Positions 31,504 through 40,387 of a stretch of DNA of 64,000 nt are shown here, in pieces. The stretch is from Oscillospiraceae bacterium (lineage in GTDB: Bacteria; Bacillota; Clostridia; Oscillospirales; Oscillospiraceae). Below the pieces are notes generated by a model. It was not told where the DNA came from and did no database searches. It worked only from the letters and a program-made list of their open reading frames with translations. The DNA lies in contig SVMH01000006.1 of assembly GCA_015067525.1 (NCBI GenBank), positions 1 through 64,000 of the forward strand. Reading direction: 5' to 3'. Numbering within the stretch: position 1 is the stretch's first letter; each line of letters begins with the position of its first letter. A program made the position numbers and the translations under genes.

Positions 31504-32979
31504 ATGAAACATTCTATCCCCCATCTATCCCGCCTCATTGCCCGCATAACGGCTCCCCGCCGGAGCTACCCCCTGTTCGATGCCGCTGTACTGGCTTATG
31601 TATCCGTTGTGCTTCTGGTGCAGGTACTGCTGCAGATCTCACCGGCAGTCACCTTTATGGCCTCTGTCGGACTGATCGACATCCAGACCTGGCTGGGTCT
31701 TTTGGGCGCAGCGCTGATCGTGGTCGATCTTTTCACCACAAAACGTATCTGGCAGGGTCCCTACTGCCTGCTGCTGTACGGCATTTTGCTGCTGGCTGCC
31801 ATCGCATCGGTGCGCACCGTTGACTACGGTGTAAAGCATAACCTCTTCAAACTGTGCTGGGCGGCGATCCAGTTCGCGCTCGTCTACTCCTGCGTATACC
31901 GCGCAGAACCGGACAAGCTGAAAAAGTACGGCAGCATCCTTTACGGTGTGCTGCTGGTGATCTGGCTGATCGCCTGCTGCGTGTCTTTGTACCAGTTCGC
32001 CCGCCTCATCGGCTATGACTATGTGGTCAATCCTATGGCGCAGGATGCCAGCGCCAACCGACAGGGTTTTTACGACAATCGCCTGTTTGGCATTTTCTAC
32101 ACCCTGAACCATGCTGCTTACGGCAGTCTGCTGCTGTTTCTGCTGGGTATCATGCTTGCCAAAAGCAGCAAACGGCTCTTTGTGAAGGCAGGCGTGGCCG
32201 TATCCAATTTCATTTTGCTGCTGCACATCGTAGCCAGCCAGTCCCGCAGCGCCATGGTGGCTCTGTGCTTCTGCTTGTTTTCTGCGGTCTTTTTGGCAGT
32301 ACGCAGCAAGTTGTATCTGAGAAGCTCGCTGCGCCTTCCGTTGTCCGCCCTGTCTGCCGTAACAACGCTGGTAGCAACCGTTCTGCTGCTGACGGTTATC
32401 GAATACGGGCTGACCTACGTCCCGACCCTGACTGCCGACCTCTTTGGTCTGCCGGAGGTGGCATACGACGCCGACCTCTTCAACCGTCAAATGGATGGCG
32501 GCGTCTCCAACGGCCGCCTGTTTATCTGGGCAGATTACATCTCCTTGATCGATGAATTCGGCCCTGTCGGCATCTCACCGGGCAACTATATGCCCTATAT
32601 CCTTGAAAACCATCCGGAGCTCTATATCGTGGATTTTATCCGTCAGACCTGGCCTGAGCGCCACGCCTCCGGCATCATTTACCATATGCACAGCGGCTAT
32701 CTGATGGTTCTTGTCAGCACCGGCTGGCTCGGAGCCTCCTTACTGCTGATGTTTGCTCTGCTCTGCGTCAGCCGCCTTTTCGGAAAGCTGAAAGACGGCC
32801 ACAAAACCAGCCTTGAGTTGATGACACTGTTCCTTCCGGTGGCCGCTGTCGCTGTTTCCGCCGTATTTGATGAAGGCATCTTTTTCCAGAACAATCCCCA
32901 AACTACCGTTTTCTGGTTGGCGCTGGGTGCGTTGATGACAGTCTGTGCGCCGCAGCCGTCGGAAAGTTCCCAAGGCTGA
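31504..32979 (+). CDS. O-antigen ligase/polymerase-like membrane protein (Wzy/WaaL family)
   Basis: A 491-residue protein with about 11-12 hydrophobic segments and one large outer loop (about residues 315-395, ending HASGIIYHMHSGYLMVLVSTGWLG). The loop contains His and Arg typical of Wzy/WaaL enzymes (NHAAYG, ASQSRSAM earlier, then the HSGYL motif). It should polymerise or ligate the flipped units outside the cell. Ribosome site not evident upstream of the ATG at 31504, so translation may depend on the gene before it. Confidence 0.88.
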   Translation: MKHSIPHLSRLIARITAPRRSYPLFDAAVLAYVSVVLLVQVLLQISPAVTFMASVGLIDIQTWLGLLGAALIVVDLFTTKRIWQGPYCLLLYGILLLAAIASVRTVDYGVKHNLFKLCWAAIQFALVYSCVYRAEPDKLKKYGSILYGVLLVIWLIACCVSLYQFARLIGYDYVVNPMAQDASANRQGFYDNRLFGIFYTLNHAAYGSLLLFLLGIMLAKSSKRLFVKAGVAVSNFILLLHIVASQSRSAMVALCFCLFSAVFLAVRSKLYLRSSLRLPLSALSAVTTLVATVLLLTVIEYGLTYVPTLTADLFGLPEVAYDADLFNRQMDGGVSNGRLFIWADYISLIDEFGPVGISPGNYMPYILENHPELYIVDFIRQTWPERHASGIIYHMHSGYLMVLVSTGWLGASLLLMFALLCVSRLFGKLKDGHKTSLELMTLFLPVAAVAVSAVFDEGIFFQNNPQTTVFWLALGALMTVCAPQPSESSQG

Positions 32980-33014
32980 GTCCCCCAAACCAAGAAACAA
33001 AAGGAGTCCTTTTT

Positions 33015-33974
33015 ATGCTTCGTAAACTGAAAAAACTGATCTCCACCCGCAGCGTTATGCTCAACACGCCCCCCATGGGTGAGATCCGTCACGCCACGGA
33101 TGAAGAGGTCAAGGAGCTGCAGGGCGTGATGCTGCAGGTCATCAAGGATGTGGCCGCCGCGTGCGAAAAGCACGGCATCTGCTACATGGCCGACGGCGGC
33201 ACGGCCCTTGGCAGTGTGCGCCACAAGGGCTTCATCCCCTGGGACGACGATGTGGATCTCATCATGCCCCGCGACGACCTGAACCGCTTTGTGGAGATCT
33301 TTGACGAGGAGCTGGGCGACAAGTATGAGCTTGTGACCCCCAACTCCAAGGGCCACAAGGTGGCCTCCCTCATCACCGAGATCTACGTCAAGAACACCTA
33401 TAAGTCCAGCCTGCACAATATGGAGACCGACCTGCCTCAGGGCGTGATGGTGGACATTTTCCCGCTGGAGTACGCCCCCCTCAACCCCTTGGTACGTAAG
33501 ATCAAGGGCACGGTGGCCATGTTCCTGCAGTACATCGCCATTTCCGCCACCTTCCATGCGCTCTACAACACCCCTACCAAGAAGGCCTTCTTCTACCAGA
33601 CCAAGGAGGGTAAGTTCAACTATAACTTCCGCCGGCTCATCGGCTTCTTCTTCTCGTGGCGCAGCTATGAGGCGTGGTGCAACACCTTTGATAAGTTCGT
33701 CCGCGGCAAGAAGGACACCGGTCTGTGGTGCATCCCCACCGACGTGGGCCACTACTTCGGCCACCTGATGCCCAAGGAAGTGTTCTATCCCCCCATCCGC
33801 GGCCAGTTTGAAGACGCAGAGATCAACCTTCCCCACGACATCCACGCCTACCTGGTCAACGCGTACGGCGATTACATGTGGATCCCTCCCGTGGAGCAGC
33901 GGGAAAAGCACTGGACCGTGGGCTTCTGCATGGATGTTGCCGCCGAGGAAGCCAAAAAACAGCAGCAGGCATAA
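33015..33974 (+). CDS. LicD-family phosphotransferase (second copy)
   Basis: A 319-residue LicD enzyme. The core MADGGTALGSVRHKGFIPWDDDVDLIMPRDDL lies at residues 57-90. GVMVDIFPLEYAP lies near 145, and the C-terminal block YLVNAYGDYMWIPPVEQREKHW is standard for LicD. It is clearly more basic and longer in the middle than the first copy, with a possible membrane-contact stretch (VAMFLQYIAISATFHALY). It directly precedes a LicC-like gene, the classical partner that makes its CDP-activated donor. Confidence 0.92.
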   Translation: MLRKLKKLISTRSVMLNTPPMGEIRHATDEEVKELQGVMLQVIKDVAAACEKHGICYMADGGTALGSVRHKGFIPWDDDVDLIMPRDDLNRFVEIFDEELGDKYELVTPNSKGHKVASLITEIYVKNTYKSSLHNMETDLPQGVMVDIFPLEYAPLNPLVRKIKGTVAMFLQYIAISATFHALYNTPTKKAFFYQTKEGKFNYNFRRLIGFFFSWRSYEAWCNTFDKFVRGKKDTGLWCIPTDVGHYFGHLMPKEVFYPPIRGQFEDAEINLPHDIHAYLVNAYGDYMWIPPVEQREKHWTVGFCMDVAAEEAKKQQQA

Positions 33975-33993
33975 AAGAGAGAGAAAAACATAC

Positions 33994-34011
33994 CGCTTTT
34001 TCCAAAGCGGT
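33994..34011 (+). other. Hairpin between licD and licC-like genes
   Basis: A perfect 7-bp stem CCGCTTT / AAAGCGG with TTCC loop, ending 2 bases before the GGAGGAAAT ribosome site. No T-run, so not a terminator. It may act in mRNA processing or in translation control of the next gene. Confidence 0.5.
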
Positions 34012-34021
34012 TGGAGGAAAT

Positions 34022-34906
34022 ATGAGAAAAGAACAGTTTGATATTCTGGTGGCTCTGGAAAAGGACCGCCTGCCCCATACTGCACAGGAACTCGCCGCAC
34101 AGACCGGTCACGACGCCGCCGCGCTGCTGGAGGAGCTGACGCAGCAGGGTCTGGTGTCCGGCGGCGCCATCACCGAGCGCGGTGTGGAAGCGCTGGATCA
34201 CTACAAGACCAAGCGCGCCGTCTTCATCGCCGCCGGCTTCGGCTCCCGCCTGCGTCCCGTCACCTATGAGATTCCCAAGCCTCTGGTGAAGGTCAACGGC
34301 GTACGCATCATCGACACGCTGATCGACGGCGTCATGTCCGCCGGCGTGGAGGAGATTTACGTGGTGTGCGGCTATCTTGGTGAGCAGTTCGAGGTGCTGA
34401 AGGAGAAGTACCCCAACATCCATCTGGTCACCAACCCCATGTACACCACCTGCAACAACATCTCTTCCGTGCTGCTGACCCGCGATCACCTGCGCAACGC
34501 CTATGTGCTGGAGGCCGATCTTTTCATCCACAACAAGGCCATTTTTGACAAGTACCTCTACCACTCCTCTTATCTGGGCATCCCCACCGACGGGACCGAC
34601 GACTGGTACTTCAAGACCGGCGACGACGGCGTCATCTACGAGCTGGGCATCGGCAGCAAGGACTGCTACCGCATGCTGGGCATCTCCTACTGGAACGCCG
34701 AGGACGGTGCCACGCTGGAAGACCACGTCAAGGCCACCTTCGATATGCCCGGCGGCAAGGACGAGGACTGGTGCTACGTGCCTCTGGTGGCCTTCAAGGA
34801 CGCCTATCAGGTTCACGTCCGCGAGTGCGCTGCGGAGGACATCGAAGAGATCGACACTTTCGAAGAGCTGTGTGCCATCGACCCCAGCTACGAATCCTTC
34901 CGCTGA
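34022..34906 (+). CDS. LicC/PntC-like nucleotidyltransferase with N-terminal winged helix (first copy)
   Basis: A 294-residue fusion. Residues 1-60 look like a winged-helix DNA-binding domain (MRKEQFDILVALEKDR, AQELAAQTGHDAAALLEELTQQGLVSGG, ITERGVEALD). Residues 64-294 are a nucleotidyltransferase with AAGFGSRLRPVTYEIPKPLVKVNG, NNISSVLLTRDHL, LEADLFI (metal Asp) and a C-terminal EIDTFEEL. The order and the NNIxS motif fit LicC (CTP:phosphocholine cytidylyltransferase) and PntC (aminoethylphosphonate cytidylyltransferase) better than hexose enzymes. Canonical R and K of the signature are kept. It sits next to licD and just before a terminator. Confidence 0.85.
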   Translation: MRKEQFDILVALEKDRLPHTAQELAAQTGHDAAALLEELTQQGLVSGGAITERGVEALDHYKTKRAVFIAAGFGSRLRPVTYEIPKPLVKVNGVRIIDTLIDGVMSAGVEEIYVVCGYLGEQFEVLKEKYPNIHLVTNPMYTTCNNISSVLLTRDHLRNAYVLEADLFIHNKAIFDKYLYHSSYLGIPTDGTDDWYFKTGDDGVIYELGIGSKDCYRMLGISYWNAEDGATLEDHVKATFDMPGGKDEDWCYVPLVAFKDAYQVHVRECAAEDIEEIDTFEELCAIDPSYESFR

Positions 34907-34933
34907 ATCGCGTCTTGTTCCAAACCGAACATA

Positions 34934-34971
34934 CAGGCATCTGCCGCAGCTGCGGCGGGTGCCTGTTTTTT
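34934..34971 (+). terminator. Terminator ending the first glycan transcript
   Basis: Stem CAGGCATCTGCCGCA / TGCGGCGGGTGCCTG (near-perfect) followed by TTTTTT. It separates the two LicC-like genes into different transcripts. Confidence 0.92.
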
Positions 34972-35246
34972 CTTTCGAATAGCCGAAATTGAACGTAAAG
35001 ACATTTTTCACCAAATCATCACTTCTTATTTAAGTTTCCGTCAACTTTTTATGAAAATTAGCATAGATTATCACTTTAGCAAAGAAAAACTCGCCTTTCC
35101 ACCTCCATATAAATTTGGTTGACATGTTTCATTTGAGATGGTAAACTATCCGAAGTGAACAAACAGGGCCGGACTACATCCCTTTTCCCGCGTTCAAAAT
35201 CCATCCTGTCGGTTCGCAAAACGGAACAACACAAAAGGATACGACC
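34972..35246 (+). promoter_or_regulatory. AT-rich intergenic region and promoter of the licC2-ABC transporter operon
   Basis: TTGACA (35119-35124), 17 bp, TAAACT (35142-35147). The region 34975-35115 is markedly AT-rich compared with the genes around it and holds no gene I can support. The leader from about 35155 to 35246 has GGTTCGCAAAACGGAACAA, a possible small stem, and ends in a weak ribosome site (AAAAGGAT). Confidence 0.75.
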
Positions 35247-36152
35247 ATGGCTGAAAAAAAGCTGACACGCAAACAATTTGATATCCTCGCCTGCATGGAG
35301 CGCGGTATGCGTACCCAGAGACACATGACACAGCGCGAGCTGGCAGACGCCGCCGGCATGTCCCTGGGCTCCGTGAACCGCACGCTCAGCGGTCTGGGCG
35401 AGCTGGGACTCATTGATGAAAAGGGTCTCACCGGCGCCGGTTACGCCGCTCTGGAGCCCTATCGGGTCAAGCGGGCCGTGTTTCTGGCCGCCGGCTTCGG
35501 CCACCGGCTGGTGCCCATCACCCTCAACACCCCCCAGCCGCTGGTGCGCGTGAAGGGCACGCGGATGATCGACACGCTGCTGGACGCGGTGGTGAAGGCC
35601 GGCATTGAGGAGATCTACATCGTCCGCGGCTATCTGGGCGAGCAGTTCGACCAGCTCCTTTACAAGTACCCCAACATCCATTTCCTTGAAAACCCCATCT
35701 ACAACGAGTCGAAGAACATCTCCTCGGCCATGTGCGCCCGGCACCTGCTGGCCGGCGCCTACGTGCTGGAGGCGGATCTGGTGCTCTTCAATCCGGATCT
35801 GATCCAGAAGTATCAGTACACCTCCAACTTCCTCGGCGTGCCGGTCAAGAGCACGGACGACTGGTGCTTTGAGACCAAAAATCACGTGGTCACCAAGCTG
35901 AAGGTGGGCGGCACCGACTGCCACCACGTGTTCGGCATCTCCTACTGGACGGAGGAGGACGGCGCCAAGCTGTACGAGGACATCAAGACCGTTTATGAAA
36001 TGCCCGGCGGCAAGGAGCGCTACTGGGATCAAGTGGCGCTGGAATACTGCCACCACAACTACCGCGTGGAAGTGCGCGAATGCAGCTTTGACGACATCGT
36101 GGAGGTGGACACCTTCTCCGACCTGAAGAAGCTGGACCACACCTACTGCTAA
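35247..36152 (+). CDS. LicC/PntC-like nucleotidyltransferase with N-terminal winged helix (second copy)
   Basis: A 301-residue paralogue of the gene at 34022. The N-terminal 65 residues form a clear winged helix (KLTRKQFDILACMERG, MTQRELADAAGMSLGSVNRTLSGLGELGLIDEKGLT). The transferase part has AAGFGHRLVPITLNTPQPLVRVKG, NISSAMCARHLL, LEADLVLF and VEVDTFSDL. In the signature, the usual Ser before Arg is His and the usual PKPL Lys is Gln, which could lower or redirect catalysis. It heads an operon with a complete ABC importer (24 bp to the binding protein). It may be an enzyme, or a substrate-sensing regulator of that importer. Confidence 0.83.
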   Translation: MAEKKLTRKQFDILACMERGMRTQRHMTQRELADAAGMSLGSVNRTLSGLGELGLIDEKGLTGAGYAALEPYRVKRAVFLAAGFGHRLVPITLNTPQPLVRVKGTRMIDTLLDAVVKAGIEEIYIVRGYLGEQFDQLLYKYPNIHFLENPIYNESKNISSAMCARHLLAGAYVLEADLVLFNPDLIQKYQYTSNFLGVPVKSTDDWCFETKNHVVTKLKVGGTDCHHVFGISYWTEEDGAKLYEDIKTVYEMPGGKERYWDQVALEYCHHNYRVEVRECSFDDIVEVDTFSDLKKLDHTYC

Positions 36153-36176
36153 CGTATACCGTATGGAGGAATCATC

Positions 36177-37169
36177 ATGAAAAACACCATCATCAAAAGA
36201 CTGTCCCTTCTGCTGGCTCTGACCATGCTGCTGAGCCTTGTGCTCACCGGCTGCGGCGGCGGCAAGGAGCGCATCCTCATCTACACCAGCGTGGAAGACT
36301 ACGTCATCGAGGATATGAACGCCCGCCTGAGCGAGGCCTTCCCCGACTATGACATCACCGTGGAGTACGTGGCCACCGGCAGCCACGCCGCCAAGCTCCT
36401 GACCGAGGGCACCAACTCCGAGTGCGACATCACCTACGATCTGGAATACGCCTATATGGAGCAGCTGGCACAGGCCGGCGTGCTGGCTGACCTCTCTTCC
36501 TACGATAGAAGCATCTATCTGGAGGACACCGTTGCCAGCGACTACTATCTGGTGCAGTGCCGCGTGGGCGGTGCCATCATCCTCAACACCGAAGTGCTGC
36601 AGGAGAAGGGCCTTGCCGAGCCCACCAGCTATGCCGACCTCCTCAAGCCCGAGTACAAGGGTCTCATCTCCATGGCCAACCCCAAGTCCTCCGGCACCGG
36701 CTATATGTTCTACAAGTCTCTGGTCAACGCCTGGGGCGAGGACAAGGCCGTGCAGTATTTTGACGACCTGACCCCCAACATCCTGCAGTACACCTCCTCC
36801 GGCTCCGGCCCCGTCAACGCCCTGCTGCAGAAGGAAGTGGCCATCGGCTTTGGTATGACCTCCCACGCCGTCACCCAGATCAACGAGGGCGCCAAGCTGA
36901 AGATCGTCTACTTTGAAGAGGGCTCCCCCTACACCATGTACGGCCAGTCCATCATCGCCGGCAAGGAGCAGCGCGAGAGCGTGAAGGCGGTGTTTGACTT
37001 CCTGGTCAAGACCTACAGCTATGAGCTGAACGAGAAGTTCTTCCCCGAGCAGATGTTCAAGGACAAGGTGTTCAGCGTGGAGAACTATCCCGAGAACATC
37101 GTTTACAGCGACATGAGCGGCAACACCATTGAGGCCAAGGAGCATCTCCTGAGCCTGTGGAAGTATTGA
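36177..37169 (+). CDS. ABC transporter substrate-binding lipoprotein (Fe3+/aminoethylphosphonate/thiamine class)
   Basis: A 330-residue lipoprotein. The signal peptide ends in LVLTGC (lipid-bearing Cys26). The mature protein is a type II periplasmic-binding fold (ILIYTSVEDYVIEDMNARL, TSYADLLKPEYKGLISMANPKSSGTGYMF, YTMYGQSIIAGKE). It is closest in look to FutA/AfuA and PhnS proteins, which bind ferric ion, 2-aminoethylphosphonate, sugar phosphates or thiamine. Typical ferric Tyr pairs are not evident, so a small organic phosphate or phosphonate is plausible in this context. First gene of the importer trio. Confidence 0.87.
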   Translation: MKNTIIKRLSLLLALTMLLSLVLTGCGGGKERILIYTSVEDYVIEDMNARLSEAFPDYDITVEYVATGSHAAKLLTEGTNSECDITYDLEYAYMEQLAQAGVLADLSSYDRSIYLEDTVASDYYLVQCRVGGAIILNTEVLQEKGLAEPTSYADLLKPEYKGLISMANPKSSGTGYMFYKSLVNAWGEDKAVQYFDDLTPNILQYTSSGSGPVNALLQKEVAIGFGMTSHAVTQINEGAKLKIVYFEEGSPYTMYGQSIIAGKEQRESVKAVFDFLVKTYSYELNEKFFPEQMFKDKVFSVENYPENIVYSDMSGNTIEAKEHLLSLWKY

Positions 37170-37183
37170 TTTGAGGTATTTGA

Positions 37184-37960
<777 letters not shown>

Positions 37961-37962
37961 GC

Positions 37963-39558
37963 ATGACAGGTACGATCAAAATAGGAAGATATGAGCTGGG
38001 CAAAGCAGAGTTCACCAAGCTGCTGCTGGCGCTGGTGTTCGTGGGTATGGTGTTCATCCCCCTGATCCGCATGTTCAGCTACATGGACGCTGAGAGCATC
38101 CGCCGCGTGGTGGAGTCCCCCGTCTTCGCAGAGGCCGTGGTACACTCTCTGGTGTCGGCCCTGCTGGGCACAGTCATCACCGTGACCATCGCCTTTTTGC
38201 TGGCGTTGTGCATCGAGCGCACCGCCATCCGGCTCAAGGGCCTTTTTGCCATCATCTTTGTGCTGCCCATGCTGCTGCCCTCCATCTCCCACGGTATGGG
38301 CCTTGTGATCCTGCTGGGCAACAACGGCCTGCTGACCCGTCTGCTGGGCCTGCAGGGCAACATCTACGGCCTGCAGGGCATCGTGGCCGGCTCCGTGCTG
38401 TACGCCTTTCCCGTGGCCTATCTGATGCTGGTGGACGTGCTGCGCTATGAGGACGGCTCGGCCTACGAGGCCGCCCGCGTGCTGGGCATCGGCAAGTTCC
38501 GCCAGTTCACCGCCATCATGCTGCCCTTCCTCCGCAAGCCCCTCATCAGCGTGGTGTTCGCCATCTTCACCCTCATCATCACCGACTACGGTGTGCCGCT
38601 GATGGTGGGCGGCAAGTACACCACCATCGCCTCCGTTATGTATCAGGAGGTCATCGGCCAGCTGGACTTCGGCAAGGGCGCTGTGTACGGCACGGTGCTG
38701 CTGGTGCCCGCCGTCATCGCCTTCGTCATCGACGTGCTGAACAAGGATCGGGGCAACTCCGGCTTTGTCACCAAGCGCTGTGAGGTCTCCCGCTCCAAGC
38801 CCGTCAACGCCGCAGCCTACGGCTGCTGCACGCTGGTGTCTGTGCTGACGCTGCTGCCTCTGGTGGCCTTTGTGGTGCTGGCGTTCACCACCGACTATCC
38901 CAACGACCTGACCTTTACCCTTGCCAACGTGGCCAAGGCCTTCAAGCTGCGGGCCGGCGAGTATTACATCAACTCCGTGCTCATCGCCCTGTGCACCGCC
39001 GTTCTGGGCGTCAGCGTCTCTTTCATGACGGCCTACCTTTCCGCCCGCATGAAGTCCAAGCTCTCCCGCTTTTTGCACCTGTCGTCCATGACCTCCGCCG
39101 CTATCCCCGGCATGGTGCTGGGTCTTTCCTACGTGCTGGTGTTCAACAAGACCCCCATCTACGGCACCATTATCGTCCTGATTTTGGTGAATATGGTGCA
39201 CTTCATCGCCTCTCCCTACCTGATGATCTACAACTCCCTGTCCAAGATCAACGAAAATCTGGAGGGTGTGGCTCACACCATGGGCATCAAGCGCGCACTG
39301 CTGATGCGGGACGTGCTGATCCCCCAGTGCAAGTATACGCTGTTGGAAATGGCGTCCTACTTCTTCGTCAACTGCATGATGACCATTTCCGCCGTGTCCT
39401 TCCTCTCCACCACCCGCAACAAGCCGGTGTCGCTGATGATCAACCAGTTCGAAGCACAGATGCAGCTGGAATGTGCCGCTGTGATCTCGCTGATGATCCT
39501 GCTGACCAACCTTCTCATCAAGGGCATCGTCCACGTGGTGAAGAAAAAGCACCGCTAA
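37963..39558 (+). CDS. ABC transporter permease with two fused TM domains
   Basis: A 531-residue permease carrying two binding-protein-dependent transport domains, about 12 TM helices. EAA loops, which dock the ATPase, appear twice: EAARVLGIGKFRQFTAIMLPFL (about residue 170) and LEGVAHTMGIKRALLMRDVLIPQ (about 435). This fused FbpB/PhnU-V-like layout matches transporters for ferric ion, aminoethylphosphonate or thiamine. ATG at 37963 has GAGGAA 7 bases upstream. Last gene of the operon before the terminator. Confidence 0.92.
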   Translation: MTGTIKIGRYELGKAEFTKLLLALVFVGMVFIPLIRMFSYMDAESIRRVVESPVFAEAVVHSLVSALLGTVITVTIAFLLALCIERTAIRLKGLFAIIFVLPMLLPSISHGMGLVILLGNNGLLTRLLGLQGNIYGLQGIVAGSVLYAFPVAYLMLVDVLRYEDGSAYEAARVLGIGKFRQFTAIMLPFLRKPLISVVFAIFTLIITDYGVPLMVGGKYTTIASVMYQEVIGQLDFGKGAVYGTVLLVPAVIAFVIDVLNKDRGNSGFVTKRCEVSRSKPVNAAAYGCCTLVSVLTLLPLVAFVVLAFTTDYPNDLTFTLANVAKAFKLRAGEYYINSVLIALCTAVLGVSVSFMTAYLSARMKSKLSRFLHLSSMTSAAIPGMVLGLSYVLVFNKTPIYGTIIVLILVNMVHFIASPYLMIYNSLSKINENLEGVAHTMGIKRALLMRDVLIPQCKYTLLEMASYFFVNCMMTISAVSFLSTTRNKPVSLMINQFEAQMQLECAAVISLMILLTNLLIKGIVHVVKKKHR

Positions 39559-39572
39559 ATCTTTCATAAGTA

Positions 39573-39604
39573 CGAAAAGCGCTTCGCCTTCCGGCGGAGC
39601 GCTT
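39573..39604 (+). terminator. Terminator after the ABC importer operon
   Basis: 14-bp stem AAAAGCGCTTCGCC / GGCGGAGCGCTTTT (one mismatch) with TTCC loop. Confidence 0.88.
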
Positions 39605-39661
39605 TTGCCGTGATAGGGACTTCCCCTGCCGTCATAGGATAGCGGCAAAGGAGGCGTTTGT

Positions 39662-40351
39662 ATGATCTCAGCGGCGCTGCTGCTACTGTCCCAAAGCTTA
39701 TTTTTCTCGCTGCATTTGGCCGGAAATCCCGGTTCTTTCCCCCAGCCCCTGTCCGCGCAGGAGGAGCGGGCCTGTCTGGAGCAGTGGGCACAGGGCGATC
39801 TGGAAGCCCGCAACCGTCTGGTGGAGCACAATCTCCGTCTGGTGGCCCACATCATCAAAAAGTACTATACCCAATCCGACAATCAGGATGACCTCATCTC
39901 CATCGGCACCATTGGCCTCATCAAAGCGGTCAACACCTTCCGGCCGGATAAAAATATCCGTCTGGCCACCTACGCCAGCCGCTGTATCGAAAATGAGATC
40001 CTGATGTACTTCCGCTCCCAGCGCAAGCTGCAGGGCGAAGTCTCCCTCTCCGACACCATCGAGACCGACGGCAGCGGCGACTCGCTGTACCTGCTGGATG
40101 TGGTGGGTACCGACGACACCATGCTCTCCGACCTGCAGGACAAGGAAAACTGCCTGCGCGTGCGGCGTGCCGTGCAGGAGTGCCTGACAGAGCGGGAAGC
40201 GGACATCATCCGCCGCCGCTACGGGCTGGACGGCTTCCTCCCCCAGACCCAGCGGCAGGTGGCCGCCCACTACGGCATCAGCCGCAGCTATGTATCCCGT
40301 CTGGAAAAGCGGGCGCTGGAAAAGCTGGAACAGGCCCTCGGCGAGATATGA
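39662..40351 (+). CDS. sigK: RNA polymerase sporulation sigma factor sigma-K (uninterrupted)
   Basis: A 229-residue late mother-cell sigma factor. A hydrophobic N-terminal pro-sequence of about 20 residues precedes SFPQPLSAQEERACLEQ. Region 2 (RNRLVEHNLRLVAHIIKKYY, DLISIGTIGLIKAVNTFRPDKNIRLATYASRCIENEI) and region 4 (ADIIRRRYGLDGF, QRQVAAHYGISRSYVSRLEKRALEKL) are complete. No skin element interrupts the gene, unlike in Bacillus subtilis and some Clostridioides. A weak sigma-E-like element (ATA, then CATAGGAT about 17 bp on, 39615-39645) precedes it. GGAGG lies before the ATG. Monocistronic. Confidence 0.94.
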   Translation: MISAALLLLSQSLFFSLHLAGNPGSFPQPLSAQEERACLEQWAQGDLEARNRLVEHNLRLVAHIIKKYYTQSDNQDDLISIGTIGLIKAVNTFRPDKNIRLATYASRCIENEILMYFRSQRKLQGEVSLSDTIETDGSGDSLYLLDVVGTDDTMLSDLQDKENCLRVRRAVQECLTEREADIIRRRYGLDGFLPQTQRQVAAHYGISRSYVSRLEKRALEKLEQALGEI

Positions 40352-40352
40352 A

Positions 40353-40387
40353 AAGCACCCGCGGGACTGTCCGCGGGTGCTCTTTTC
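40353..40387. terminator. Bidirectional terminator between sigK and the GH36 gene
   Basis: Perfect 12-bp stem AGCACCCGCGGA-type (AAAAGCACCCGCGG / CCGCGGGTGCTCTTTT) with a short loop; two convergent genes share it. Confidence 0.92.

Noticed and set aside
39662-40351. Skin element in sigK
   Set aside because: The frame is continuous from the pro-sequence to region 4, with no recombinase gene or break.
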